Position numbers and translations under genes: made by a program. Under the pieces are notes generated by a model. The model had not been told where the DNA came from. It saw nothing but the letters and a program-made list of their open reading frames with translations, and made no database searches. 64,000 nt of DNA, from assembly GCF_036669915.1 (NCBI RefSeq), contig NC_089314.1:25693720-25757719 (forward strand), given 5' to 3'. This document shows positions 42,501 to 53,365 of this stretch, piece after piece (positions within the stretch are counted from its first letter, which is position 1; every line of letters starts with the position of its first letter). The DNA comes from Pocillopora verrucosa (taxonomy: Eukaryota; Cnidaria; Anthozoa; Scleractinia; Pocilloporidae).

Positions 42501-44825
42501 ATATCAAGCATGTGGGGAGTTAAAACCAGTACATTCAGCAAACTTTCCTAGTTTTAAAATTTAGTTTTATTTTCTTACTACCTCAAATGCTGTAGACCCC
42601 TGAGGCTTACGTGGAAGCTATGTTGCTAGACCTGGCATCATTTACAAGTATCAAAAACTTTGCAGAAGAATTTAGAGGGCGGAAACTGTGAGTGAAACCC
42701 ACTCTAAATCAATTATTTAACCATTTTGGCAGAAGGCAATATTTTAAAGAAAGGAATGTGCTGTGTGCAATTTTCAAAAACTGAGTAAGAGTTTGAAAAT
42801 GCAAAAAGTGCACACAAAGTGTAAACTAGTTAACTTGATAAAGAAAAGCAAAGGAGGAGTCCTTATCCTGTTTCATGCATTAATTTTTAGAAAAATTCAC
42901 AAATCACATGTACCTAAACAGCTTTTTATCTTTCATTCATTTGCCAAATTTCTCTTAAAATTTTACAGTTTCTTCTTCAAGTTGGTAATTCTAAATGTAT
43001 AATTTTATTTCTCAAATTTGTGATTTTTTCCAGTCCTCTTCACATTCTTATTTGTAATGCTGCTGTATTTGGTTTATCATGGAGCAAGACAGAGGATGGA
43101 ATTGAGAGCACTTTTGGTGTCAATCATCTTGGCCATTTCTACCTTGTGAAGTTGATTGAAGACATTCTTTGCTCATCATCTCCTGCCAGAGTTGTAGTTT
43201 TGTCTTCAGAGTCTCACAGGTGAGAGAAATCTGTGTTCATTTCACCAAATCACAGTTTGGGCTTTTGTGCAGTGTAAGTTAGCCATAATGACTCTGTTGT
43301 TTTTGTGTCCCTCAGTTTCCAATTTGGAAGGGCTAGCTCCAAAAAGCAATATACCTGTACTGTAGAAAACACTGAATAGTAATTTTGAGAGAAATAAGAA
43401 AATAACGAGAAAAGTCAGCTAATTTCAAGTATTGTAGCAGTACTGTGTTATTGTTTCATATTATACTGATAACTTTTTGCTGATAAATCCTGGCAACATT
43501 AATTAAGAAGTGCAAAGCTTTGGAACTCCACATCTGTAGAGAAAGTAAAAATTAAGGAGAATCTTGATATTTGATCATTTGATCATTTGATTTTTGAATG
43601 TGGAAAATAAATAATGCAATCTGGGTTCAACTTGGTAAAAAAAAAAACAACAAAAACTTTTGAGAAAAATTAATTTTTTTTCTCTGAAACAAAAGATGTA
43701 TTTTGAGTTTATTTGGATGATAAGTTATCGATTAAGTCTTTTCTCCTTCTTTAGGTTTCCTGACCTAACCTACTCTACAAAGTTACCTTTGTCAGAGCTA
43801 CCCCTTTCTAAAGATAAATACTGGTCCATTGTGGCATATAATCAATCCAAACTCTGTAACTTGCTCTTTTCCATGGAACTGAATCGTCGCTTGAAACCAA
43901 AAGGAGTGACATGTAATGCTGTACATCCTGGGAACTTGATTTACACTTCACTGTCTCATACCTCATGGTTCTATTGGATCTTCTTTGTCATGGCCAGACC
44001 ATTTGCAAAGACACCAGTAAGTTCTAAGTTTTGTAATACACAATAATAAACTTGAAGGACTTCAGGCCAATCTATAGTGGCTGTGCAAGAGGTACCTTAT
44101 GGTACCTTGTGATATCTGTAGCTCTAATCAGGAATGTCATTCTAAGCACCTCACCTCCTTTGGGGAGAGAGGTGGTGTTTTAGAGAGGAAGGGGCATTAC
44201 CTGTGTTTTCTGCCAGGTTGAAAGTTTTTTTTTTTTAAATTGGTAATGGGAGCATTCGAGTGGTCATTGTGGAAAAGTTTAACTCTTTAACTCCCACAAG
44301 TGATTAACATACCTGTACTTGTAACTTCTCCCTATAATATCCATACATTATCCAGCAAACCTGTTATGAGAATACTCAAACTTGTAGGTAGAAGTTATCT
44401 TGATCTAACACCAAATTCTCATAACTAATTTACAAGGAAATGTATAGCTGATAGAGGGAAGAATTAAGAATCAAATTTTGGGAGTTAAAAGGTTAATAAA
44501 TAGTTAACAAATGAGCTGAAAATGTGGCTGTTACAGGGAGAAAGGTTGTTAGTAGTGGGCCTTGTGTTTTTTACAAGAGACCTTCTTAAAATTAAACTTG
44601 TCTAACTTACCTTCCTTTTTCCAGGCACAAGGTGCAGCCACTGTTGTGTACTGTGCGACATCCAAAGAGCTTAATAAAGTAGGAGGGCATTATTTTAATA
44701 ACTGTAGTGTGTGCAAGCCATCAGATGAAGCTAAGAATCCTGAAACAGCTGCCAAGCTTTGGAAACTGAGTGAAAGGCTTGTCAGGCAGATAACATTAAA
44801 TGATTCACAAGTTGTGGACTTATAG
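39575..44825 (+). CDS. WWOX: WW domain-containing oxidoreductase, WWOX (9 exons)
   Basis: Coding exons: 39575-39699, 40074-40138, 40411-40468, 40977-41146, 42013-42119, 42596-42687, 43034-43219, 43755-44016 and 44625-44825. All junctions are GT-AG and in frame, giving 421 residues (human 414), with nine coding exons as in human. WW domain 1 spans about 24-53 (LPPGWEIRT ... STQWEHP). WW domain 2 spans about 65-95 (LPQGWQQLY ... TTYADPR) and has Tyr at the second Trp, as in human. The SDR part has the NAD(P)-binding TGANSGIG (133-140), NAA (214-216), SSES (263-266) and catalytic YNQSK (Tyr296, Lys300). WW1 binds PPxY partners; the SDR is thought to act on steroid-like substrates or as a redox sensor. 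Three MITEs of one family lie in its introns. The last intron is 608 bp, against hundreds of kilobases in human (FRA16D). Confidence 0.96.
41426..41637 (+). mobile_element. MITE family B, copy 1 (WWOX intron 4)
   Basis: About 212 bp with terminal inverted repeats TTAACCCTTTAACTCCCA and GGGAGTCGAAAGGTTAA. Internal landmarks include GAATAATCTCACAACCTG-like and GGATAATGTATGGTTAC. Its inverted twin is at 44279-44496. Confidence 0.8.
41702..41915 (+). mobile_element. MITE family B-like element, copy 2 (WWOX intron 4)
   Basis: Same terminal inverted repeats (TTAACCCTTTAACTCCCAAG and GGGAGTTAAAAGATTAA), about 214 bp, but a different interior (GCAATATTAGTTTGGAG, CTTGTCTTCTTGATATTG). It lies 64 bp downstream of copy 1, which suggests a related subfamily mobilised by the same transposase. 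Confidence 0.75.
44279..44496 (-). mobile_element. MITE family B, copy 3 (WWOX intron 8, inverted)
   Basis: About 218 bp bounded by TTAACTCTTTAACTCCCAC and GGGAGTTAAAAGGTTAA. The interior is the reverse complement of copy 1 (TATCCATACATTATCCAGCA; CAAATTCTCATAACTAATTT). Confidence 0.8.
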
Positions 44826-46526
44826 TCAATGGTTGGTTGACTTTGACTTGTTAAGGCCTAAGCCACGCTGAAAGCAGCAAGCTGCCATGATAATGGCAGG
44901 TTTGTCTAGAAATACTGAAGAGCAAGTGTTTCAAGTTAAAGAACACCTGTTGTTGAAAGAGGCAACAAGAGAAAATCTCAGTTTAATGCAATATAATTGC
45001 TCAGGTGATTATAGAAATATGTTTGTGCTGACTACTGGAGGATTATCTTTCCATAAAAACTATACACAAAGTGATAGCAATATGGAAGTGCTAACTTTCA
45101 AAATGCCCATTCCATGATTGTTTAGGTTTATGACAATGAAAACAAAAGAAAATATGGTTATTGGGTTCCTGAACTGAATTTTTAATTGTATTATTCTCCT
45201 CAGGTGGAGCCAAAATAGATTAGTAATTCCTTCAACTTCAGCTTAGAGATTATTCAACAGTAATTTCTTAGCCCTCAAGAAGTTATGAACACTGCATCAA
45301 AGGGACAAGATGGACTTTTAAAAAAACTAAACCAGACAAAGTGAATCAACATTTATTAATCACAAAGTCATAAAAATTATCATGTAATGGTTAAGTTAAC
45401 TATTTGACTCTGAAACTTAATTGTTCATTTTAATTGGACATTTAGATATAAGAATGCCACATGATGGTAGAACATTTTTTTTCAATGAAAATCCAACACC
45501 ATAAAGATGGAAACCAGATACAGTATTGTTACCAATATTTATTGTAAAGACAACCCATATTAAATTATTAAAACATTTTTTTTATATTTCAACTTAAATT
45601 TGGGTTTTATTTCTCTTCCTGACTTAATAAACATTGAATCCAGTTAAGTTCAACCCCAGGGGAGGGGTGGTGTAGTTTACTTCACAGCTCAAACTCAGGC
45701 CATTTCTGCACTATTCCACTATCAAAGGAAAAAGTTTGTGTTTAAGATGGTAGAAATTGTCTCCACCCTTGATAATTTACCTATCAACAAGGAATTTTTC
45801 TTTCACTCTTATTGATGATGCACTCAAGCCATGTGCGTATACCACATCTCCTCAAATAAGTGCCCACACTCTAAGAAGTCCCCACCCCCCAATAAGTACC
45901 TAAGTACCCCTCTCTAATGAGCCCCCCCCCCCCCTTCCCCACTTCCTCCCTCACTGTTTCTATTTCCACTTTCTTCATAACCTTTTAAGCTTCAATTACA
46001 ATCTGGAATCAGTATAGGGGAATAGTTTCTTTTCCATTCCACTTATTTCTATCTCCATGTGCTTTACATTTATGTACATCATCTGTTTTAATCTTTGTCC
46101 TATTGCTGCACTAACTTCATAATTATCCCTCCTGGATAAAACACCCTCCTTTCAAATAGCTTCCCTCCACTTAGCCAAAATTTTAAGCTTATTCAAGGAA
46201 ATATAGCATGTATCAAGAGAAAATTAGAGGATGGGATTCAGGGCATTAGCTCTCTATCTAAATAAAAGTTTGTTATCACAGACATCCACTTTGAGAGTCA
46301 CAATTTCTCTTTCTATAGTAGTTTCTTTGGAAGAAATTACACTTTACTTAACAGTATACTTTACAAGTAGGTAATTTTACCCACTAAATTTCTTTCACTA
46401 AGAATATCTGATTAAGATTGACCTTTGTGCAGAACCATCTCTGAGGTGAAAACAAACCAATGTATGGGAGACTTAATAAATAACTAACTTAAATTGAAAC
46501 TGACACAACACAAACCAAGGCCTGAA
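44826..46526. other. Convergent 3' region between WWOX and the R3H gene
   Basis: WWOX 3' UTR with a likely polyadenylation signal AATAAA at 45626-45631. At 45840-45935 a C-rich tract repeats AATAAGTGCCCAC, AATAAGTACC and AATGAGCCC, the complement of the motif in the 18.2-18.8 kb tract. A longer C-run lies at 45921-45935. No gene is seen in 44887-46526; the open frame at 44887-45117 has no domain. Confidence 0.5.
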
Positions 46527-49407
46527 TTACTCATCAGTAACATTACACTTTTCTTTGAAGTCATCTACCAGTAAGGATTCTCTCTTGTCCCACAATTCTT
46601 GGAGTCGTGGATCAAGATTTTTAGCAAGGACCATCTCATCAATCTCATTGTGACTGAAATTTTTATACTCTTCATCCTCTCCTTGTTGTTTAACAAGTTT
46701 CCAGATGATGTTGGCTTTTTCTTTTTCTTCATTGGTTAAGTAATTTTTACCAACACCAAGAGTAGCATATTCAATTGAGTATACACTAATAAAACGCTGA
46801 AGAAAAAGATGAATAATTCTTAATACCTATCAAGAGTCATTGTAGTAATATATTTATAGTAAGGTTAAAAAAAAAACTATGTAAGGTTAAGTCTGTACTC
46901 AAACCAAGTGGCCAACCCAGCTGCAGCTTATCCAGGTTTCCTTGGCATGAAGTGATTAGGAGCATCACTACTCCCTCCTGGATGGAATACTAGTCCATCA
47001 AATGCATTTCCCTAGACTTACCCCACTATTCACCAAAACCCATTCACACTCCTGGGGTAGAAAGCAGCACTGTAAGAGTGAAGTGTTTTGTCCAAGAATA
47101 CAACACATTCACCCGGCCAAGTCTCAAAGCCAAACCTCTTGACTCAGACTCCAGCACACTAACCATAAGATCACTACTTCTCCCACATCATTTTAACCCT
47201 TTACACCTGAACATCATGATGCATATTCTCCATACTGTGCTCTACACATTTCTTTAAGTGCTAAAAAGGAGAACTTGTCTCACAATCAAGAGCTTCTTTG
47301 GTTGGTGATCATTTCCTTTATTCTCATGACCTTAATGTATGATTCAGTGGTGATATTGTAAAGGAGAAATTAGATGCTAGTCACTCTCAGGAATTAAAGG
47401 GTTAATACACCAATCACCAATTATCAAAAGTCATAAATACTTAATGCTAATTGTAATAATGATCAATGGGGGTAGGGACCTGCCCCTTTCCCTTGTTGTG
47501 TCTCAAATAACTGATATAACTGAGTTTTGTTTTCCAAACAATTAAATTTTTGTTGTCATTTGTCTCAGATTATGATAATAGATTAAGGCAAAAGAAAATA
47601 AAAATTTAACATGGGCCTTCCTTCTCAACCTCTTACACTTCTCCTGATAATCTAAGATGCCTGCTCAACAAATTTGTGTACATTTGATTGTGTCTCATCA
47701 TCTTGGTGAGAGACATCCTGAGAAGGAATCAGTTACCATCAATAGTCAAGCCAACATTTCAACAACCTTGGCAGAAGTCATCATGAGGGTCAATTCAGCC
47801 ACTACTATCTACAACTGTATGGTCCTTTTCAGGGATGCTCTCACCTGGATGATCAGGGTACATGGTCATCTGTTACTCTTAGGTTCCAGCAAACCATTTG
47901 TTGCATAGCTTTTGTACAGAAAGAAGTGCACAAAACCTACAGCTTAGACCATCTTTTTTATTACAAGACCCTTACCTTTTCATTAAAGCCTTTACTGGAA
48001 GTTCCCAGACCAAAGCTTTGTGCAATGTCATGAACTTGTTTCCGCTGCGATTTTTCAAGATCTGGTGGGAATTGCAACTCAGCACCCTGGTCTTTCCAAC
48101 CTATTTCTCGAAACCACTATGAAAAAAATAAAACAGGCTATTGAAACCCACATGGACAGAGCTGAAATTTAGCCTTGAAAGCAACACTTTGATAACTTGA
48201 TTCAACCTGATTAAATTATTGGTTTTCAAATAATGACTGATGCAGTTTTTTCACAAGTTTCTAATCAACCATCAAAAGGCACAATCTGTCACATAAATAA
48301 ATCTTTCACTAATTAAGTATCTTAAACTTTGAAATTATCACCAATTATTGTACTGAATAACTTCCTTGGTTTTTCACTGCTGGCAAAAAGCCTAACGATG
48401 GCAGTGTGTTTTTAAATGATAATTGAAAGCCACAGATTTTTTTCACTTACCAGCATCAATTTTCGCAGTTCCCTTTCTTTAAAAGGAAATTCAAACTGCT
48501 GAATGTTTGAGTTACTCTCATCCTTGCCTGTTATTTCAGGAAACGGAAGGTCACCTGAAAATTAATTTCACATGCTGTATAAATTTTGAAAAGTTGTAAA
48601 AGAGACAAACTATTTTCAATGTTTGAATGATAAAAATCTTCTTTGTACCTGGATGCTGCTTAGTGGAAAAACTTATGAGCATGCAGGGGGGAAAAGGAAT
48701 GTGTAGGAGAAAGAGTGTTGATCTTACTTCTTCCATTCATGCCTCAAACTCATCACTAGTCCCTGGTTCCTCAGAGAAAGATGTGAAATGTCCAAGAAGA
48801 AAGGTGATAGAACTCCTTCCTTAAGAGCAGATTTTTTTCCCCTTTTTGTTAATTGCACAATGATTTCAATTGCGTTTAAGAAAAATACTCTTTTTATAAT
48901 AATTTCTTTCATTACAATGGGATACTCTTTTACTGGGTGACCAGAGTTAACTGTTAAAGACCACAAACAAAAATGGTTCATAACAATTGTCAATAGTTAC
49001 ATTGATTCTGAGGGCTGAGAAAAAGTATAGGCCAGGGTAATAACAAGATAAGCTACATGAATACCTTTGTTTACTTTAATGAAAATGTAGGCAGTTCCTG
49101 GTAATGGCTTTTTTAAAATTATAATTTGAATATAGTATAATTTCACTTTATACCAGATAAATAACAAGTATACATACAGCATACTGAGATTTGTCAAAAT
49201 TGTTGATGTAAACTGTAAAGCATTATAACACTATTGCAAAATTACTTTCTCTGAGTTAGACTCACTGTAATTATTTTTTGACCCCAGTTTCACAGTAAAA
49301 ATTGAATCTTGAACAAGGTCATCTAATCTCCTAGTTGACTCTGCTGCTGCTCCTGCTGATCCTTTACTCTTAGACAAAGGAGGAACATATCGCTTACTAG
49401 TGGCCAT
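46527..49407 (-). CDS. R3H-domain protein (4 coding exons)
   Basis: Coding exons in transcript order: 49407-49266, 48554-48451, 48116-47976 and 46796-46527 (stop TAA). Junctions are GT-AG and in frame, giving 218 residues. The donor TACA/GTGAGT at 49266 was chosen over a later one because only it keeps exon 2 open. The N-terminus MATSKRYVPPLSKSKG is basic and looks disordered. The R3H domain spans about 96-134: LQFPPDLEKSQRKQVH (the defining RxxxH is R107-H111), then LGLGTSSKGF and KRFISVY. R3H domains bind single-stranded nucleic acid, so an RNA-related role is likely. The C-terminal 85 residues are helical and charged (EEKEKANIIWKLVKQ, LDPRLQELWDKRESLL) and I do not recognise them. No SUZ or G-patch domain is seen. 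Orthologue name not established. It converges on WWOX. Intron 3 contains a MITE. Confidence 0.82.
47192..47405 (+). mobile_element. MITE family A, copy 4 (R3H gene intron 3)
   Basis: About 214 bp with ends TTAACCCTTTACACCTGA and AATTAAAGGGTTAA. It is the best-preserved copy and shares its whole interior with 16685-16898 and 34485-34693. Confidence 0.8.
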
Positions 49408-51434
49408 GATCTTCTTAAACCCAGGGAAATGGCCTAGGCAAGAAAGAAATCCCACTGAATACAGTATGGCTAACTGGACCAAGGTTTTGTTTCTGGAGAA
49501 AAGGCAATAAATATTTAGATCAAAATATAACAGGATTCATACATTCACCTGTTTGCACCAAATCTCTCACAGTGCTCAGATTTAAGGTTTGTTGGTTTAG
49601 ATCACAAGAGAAGTGATTGGAGAACAGACAATTGGAGAATTGGAGAAAAGACAATTTCTGATTTTCTAAGGATGCTGTGTCTAAAACAGACACCTTTCTC
49701 TACCAAGAGGTTTTTGGAAGGGAATTGATTCCACAAGGTACACCTGTAAAAGTGATTTGAGGTTGTTGAGGACATGAAAGCTAGTAAAAAGGCTGTTGAT
49801 ATTACTTTTAATCACTCGTAAACCAAATTTTTTTTGTGTCTTTCCTCTATCAAACAACATTTATTAAGGAGAAAAAAATTTTCAGTGGCTTACTGTGTTC
49901 TTACTAAAGGTACGTATCCGTGAACTAAGTATCCTTTGAGTCAAAATTGTTGACAACTTTGAACCTCGTCCTAACTGTCGGGCTTCTTTTCCAGGCAGAA
50001 TATACCCGTAAAACATGGTTTTCCGTAGTGGCCTCGAAAAATTTGATGGGGTATTGCACCTGAAAAGACTCATGATAATTCATAAAAATTCGATCTCCTT
50101 TCAATTCAGCGCCACATTTGCAAAAAGAAAAGCAGATCGCTGCGTCGTACGAGCAAGTTGTTATCTGTTCCTTGCAGTTCAGCAACACCTTGTGGAGAAG
50201 AACGTTCAGTTATAAAAGGAACACTCACCGAGTAACAAACTGTACACTGCCGAAGCTCTTGAGAGAGGTCAAAACGAGTAAAACACACAACCACTCTCAA
50301 CTTCCGTCATGACAGGAGCAGAAATAAACAGGCGTTCCACGGGAATGTAACGCCTGAAGGGGAGTGGTACCTAGTTGTCATTTTGTTTGCATGACGAAAA
50401 ATATCCAGTAATTAGGTTTGATCTGCACATCGTGTAAAATTTGAACAAAAAATTTGTTTATTCGAAAAGAGAGCATTTTACTATTTCAATCAGTGAATAA
50501 TGCCCAAATGAGCCGCCAAGTTCGCGAGTTCAACGGGGTGACCCTATATGGTGGAATGATGGAGTAGCGGAATGGCGGAATCCAACAACGTGGAATGCCT
50601 CGATGTACGAAATTAAAGTCTTACCAAAATAGGATTGCTGATTAAATAAGAAAATTATTTATGATTAACAGTTAAAATGAAAGGAAGCCTAGTTAAATCA
50701 TTATTGGATCCCAGTGGATCTTAAGTTAGTCCTTATAAGTTATCATGACCATTACTATTGTTATAAATATTATTATTATTATTATTGGTCGCATGATTGT
50801 TTGTTACCATTTAATTATTGGTTGAGTGTCAGTTAGTCACTATATTAGTGTTGTGATTTTCTTGTTTAAGTTTTGCTTTCTTGTTATTATTACGGTTTTT
50901 TTTAATATAGTAATGTGTCACTTTTTGTTTGTGTTTTCTTTCTTTGTTCACGTTGGCCCTTTTGGGTCACCGCACTATATTCTTGAATCATCTTCCTCAT
51001 GTGGAACAGGGTACTCATAAATATGTAAAACGCGGTAGGTTTTTCTGTTTTGTTACAAATCCTTTGCAACTCTACCTTCTGGCATCATTATTCTAGTTTT
51101 TTTTTAATACTATAAAAGTTTTGCTTCATATCAGTATCCACATGCAGTCTTGCCTATTATTTTTGTGTCCCGCCTAATTTAATGTAATCACACCTCGATG
51201 CAATTTAAGGTAAGTCAAGTAAAGAATGGCTGAGAAACAATCTCTACTTCTTCTCACAAACCCTAAACCGATAGCTTAAGTTTGTCGCACAGGAAAAGTT
51301 ACCATAACCTATGTCCAAACGAATTCGGCTAGCTATGATCGTGAAACAAATTTTTGTCTGTTTTCTGTCAGTAGACAGGAATGAAACTAAATAATAAATT
51401 GTCTCCTTGGTTAATTTCTGTATCTAAGGAAATT
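49408..51434. other. R3H gene 5' region and spacer to the TRIM array
   Basis: A candidate non-coding first exon of the R3H gene ends at 50229 on the minus strand (TTACTCG then GTGAGT). The ORFs between 49880 and 50312 have no domain. At 50540-50600 a short GTGGAATG/GCGGAATG repeat occurs. A short ATT tract lies at about 50766-50786. Otherwise nothing is supported. Confidence 0.35.
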
Positions 51435-51436
51435 GT

Positions 51437-51645
51437 TCTTGCAAAATTGTCAACCATGTCCCTCTACCACTACCAATGTTTCTATGTACTAAGTGACGGA
51501 CAATCGACTCTCGATTAAAAAAAAAACCGTTACTCCAGATGATGACACAGAGTGACCCACAAAACAATGATAAAAAGCGTACGTTTTTGATTGTTTCAAA
51601 CGAACCAGTGTGAGTTATCGTTTAGCTCAATTCCAGTGCGCTCGA
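51437..51645 (-). repeat. TRIM 3'-flank repeat, copy A
   Basis: This block recurs downstream of each TRIM gene: 51437-51645, 53112-53363 and 59722-59970. Shared landmarks: TTGTCAACxATxTC, CCAATGTTTCTATGTA, AAGTGACGGA, CTCTCGAT followed by an A-run, GATGATGACACAGxGTG and GATTGTTTCAAA. It marks the unit of tandem duplication. Confidence 0.8.
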
Positions 51646-51691
51646 GGACTAGCGAAAAAAAATCGTCTTCGTCGCAGTTCAAGTAATTTGC

Positions 51692-52175
51692 CTAATTAAT
51701 TTTCCATTTAAATGGACTACCATATATGGGTTGACCTCCAATTATCACAGACAGACTACAAACTCCAGGTTGCCTTGGGCAATAAATGAAAGTATATGAC
51801 CCATCACCAGCATCTTACGCTGCAAGTTCTCGCCGACATTCACGGTGGAATGCAAGCTCCTTAGCACTTCTGTAAGCTTTGTAGCCTTCTTTGATTGAAC
51901 AGGACTTAATTGAACCTGAATGTTCACTTTGTATCTACCTTCTGGAACTCTATAACTGCTTTCATCCTTGATGATAACTGTGAAATACACAAAGAGCAAC
52001 TTCTTCTCGGACATATATATCCATCTGTTCACCTTCCTTGTTAATGGGCGTAGTTCCCCTCATCCTTAATCGACCTACTCACTTCAAGTTTCATATAATC
52101 ATCCTGACAGGGTTTTAACCGGTATTTTGAAGAATTAAGCTGGGAAAGTCGATGGACAAGTTGTGACTTCGCCTT
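51692..52175 (-). pseudogene. TRIM A: 5'-truncated, frameshifted TRIM pseudogene
   Basis: Only the C-terminal third of a TRIM gene like those at 53366 and 59978 remains. From 52175 the frames read LKPCQDDYMKLEVSRSIKDEG, then (shifted) VYFTVIIKDESSYRVPEGRY and YKVNIQVQL. After another shift they read DAGDGSYTFIYCPRQPG and GGQPIYGSPFKWK, with a stop at 51692. So part of the linker and the filamin domain are present; RING, B-boxes and most of the coiled coil are missing. The left limit (about 52178) joins directly to the downstream flank of TRIM B, so the 5' part was removed by unequal exchange or deletion. Confidence 0.85.
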
Positions 52176-52177
52176 TA

Positions 52178-52390
52178 AAAATGAGGATACTACTAAAGGA
52201 CGGTGAGAGAATGAATGATAAGGCTATCTTAAGTTAAAAGCATGTCGAAATAACTCCACGTGACAAGTGCAACCATCAGAAATTAAACCTTATCATCGTT
52301 TTCCAATACACGGAGATTCAAATAACCTCATACGCTTGTATAATACAGGTACTGATCAGCGATCTCATCAATTTCGCACTAATGTTAAAC
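52178..52390. repeat. TRIM-unit distal flank, pairs with 59138-59350
   Basis: About 210 bp repeated in the same orientation at 59138-59350. Shared landmarks: GGACGGTGAGAGAATGA, GATAAGGCTATCTTAAGTTA, GACAAGTGCAACCATCAGAA and TTAGCGATCTCATCAATTTC. It confirms that the array unit extends about 850-1000 bp beyond the TRIM stop. Confidence 0.8.
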
Positions 52391-52479
52391 ATGATAAATT
52401 TAAGTTCGCAAGGCAACCAGGAGGACAATCAGACATGGTTTGATGCCACTCTGGTTTAAAGGTTTAACGAATGTAACCA

Positions 52480-53105
52480 AGAAGATAGAGACTTGCCCTT
52501 TCTTGATTTAAATGTGTGCAGGGGAATTTAGAGACAAGTGTTTATCGTTAACCTACCCACACCGACAAATACCTCGCTTTCGACTCTCACCACCCTATTT
52601 GCCATAAAAAGTCTATGGCTAAAACTTTACTCAGGAGGGCAGACTGTCTACCATCTTCACTTGATTCGAAGGCTGATGAGAGAAAATATGTTGCGGACGT
52701 CCTAAAGGTAAATGGCTAAACCAAAGCATTTATCCGTAGCTGCCAGAAACCAGTAACAACTAGTAACACTCCTGATAAGAAAGAACCAGCGACTGGTTTT
52801 GCTCTTATTCCTTACATTCGGGGTGTTACGGAACCCATCAAGAGAAGTTAAGTAGCCACAACATTAACGTTTCTCAAAAACCTTTTCAGACTTTAGGGCA
52901 TACTTTTGCCCAACCTAAGGATCCTGTTACAAAAGAACAACGAACTGAAGCTATTTATTCTATTCCGTAAAATGATTATGATCACGAGCATATCGGACAG
53001 ACCAAACGTCAGTTTGGTACACGCTTGAAAGAACATCAAAAAGCAGTCTTCTCTTGCGCAAAAGAAAATTCAGCTTTATCGGAGCACTCATGTCTAACGA
53101 ACCAT
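52480..53105 (+). mobile_element. Decayed Penelope-like element (RT end plus GIY-YIG)
   Basis: Plus-strand relic with recognisable order: RT end (DRDLPFLDLNV, GNLETSVY), linker (PTHTDKYLAFDSHHPICHKK, LLRRADCLPSSLDSKADE), then an endonuclease piece IYSIP-stop-NDYDHEHIGQTKRQFGTRLKEH near 52955-53040. In GIY-YIG Penelope elements this last block carries the second catalytic motif; here YIG has become HIG and a Cys codon is a stop. There are other stops near 52717 and 52850. It is inserted in the flank between TRIM A and TRIM B and absent from the matching flank of TRIM C. Confidence 0.8.
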
Positions 53106-53111
53106 GTAAAC

Positions 53112-53363
53112 TGTCAACCATGTCTCGTATTGTCCTTCAACCACTACCAATGTTTCTATGTACTAAGTGACGGATATTTGACTCTCGATCAAAAAAAAAT
53201 AAAGCAAGCTGTTTTCCAGCTGATGACACAGGGTGGTAATATATCTCTTAAACAGAGTTTTTGTGACCCAAAAAACAATGAGGAAGCGTGGGTCTCAGAT
53301 TGTTTCAAATGAACCTGTGTGAGTAATCATGATCACTTAGCTCGATTCCTATTCGCCCTATTT
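53112..53363 (-). repeat. TRIM 3'-flank repeat, copy B
   Basis: Second copy of the flank block described at 51437-51645. It runs from the Penelope relic to the TRIM B stop. The 95-codon plus-strand frame across 53025-53312 is a fusion of Penelope remnant and this flank, not a gene. Confidence 0.8.
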
Positions 53364-53365
53364 TT

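Noticed and set aside
49882-50312. Four overlapping small ORFs on both strands upstream of the R3H gene
   Set aside because: They shadow each other, and none has a domain or a splice phase that joins the R3H coding exons.
53025-53312. 95-codon plus-strand ORF beside TRIM B
   Set aside because: It is a chimera of the GIY-YIG end of a dead Penelope element and the TRIM flank repeat, not a gene.
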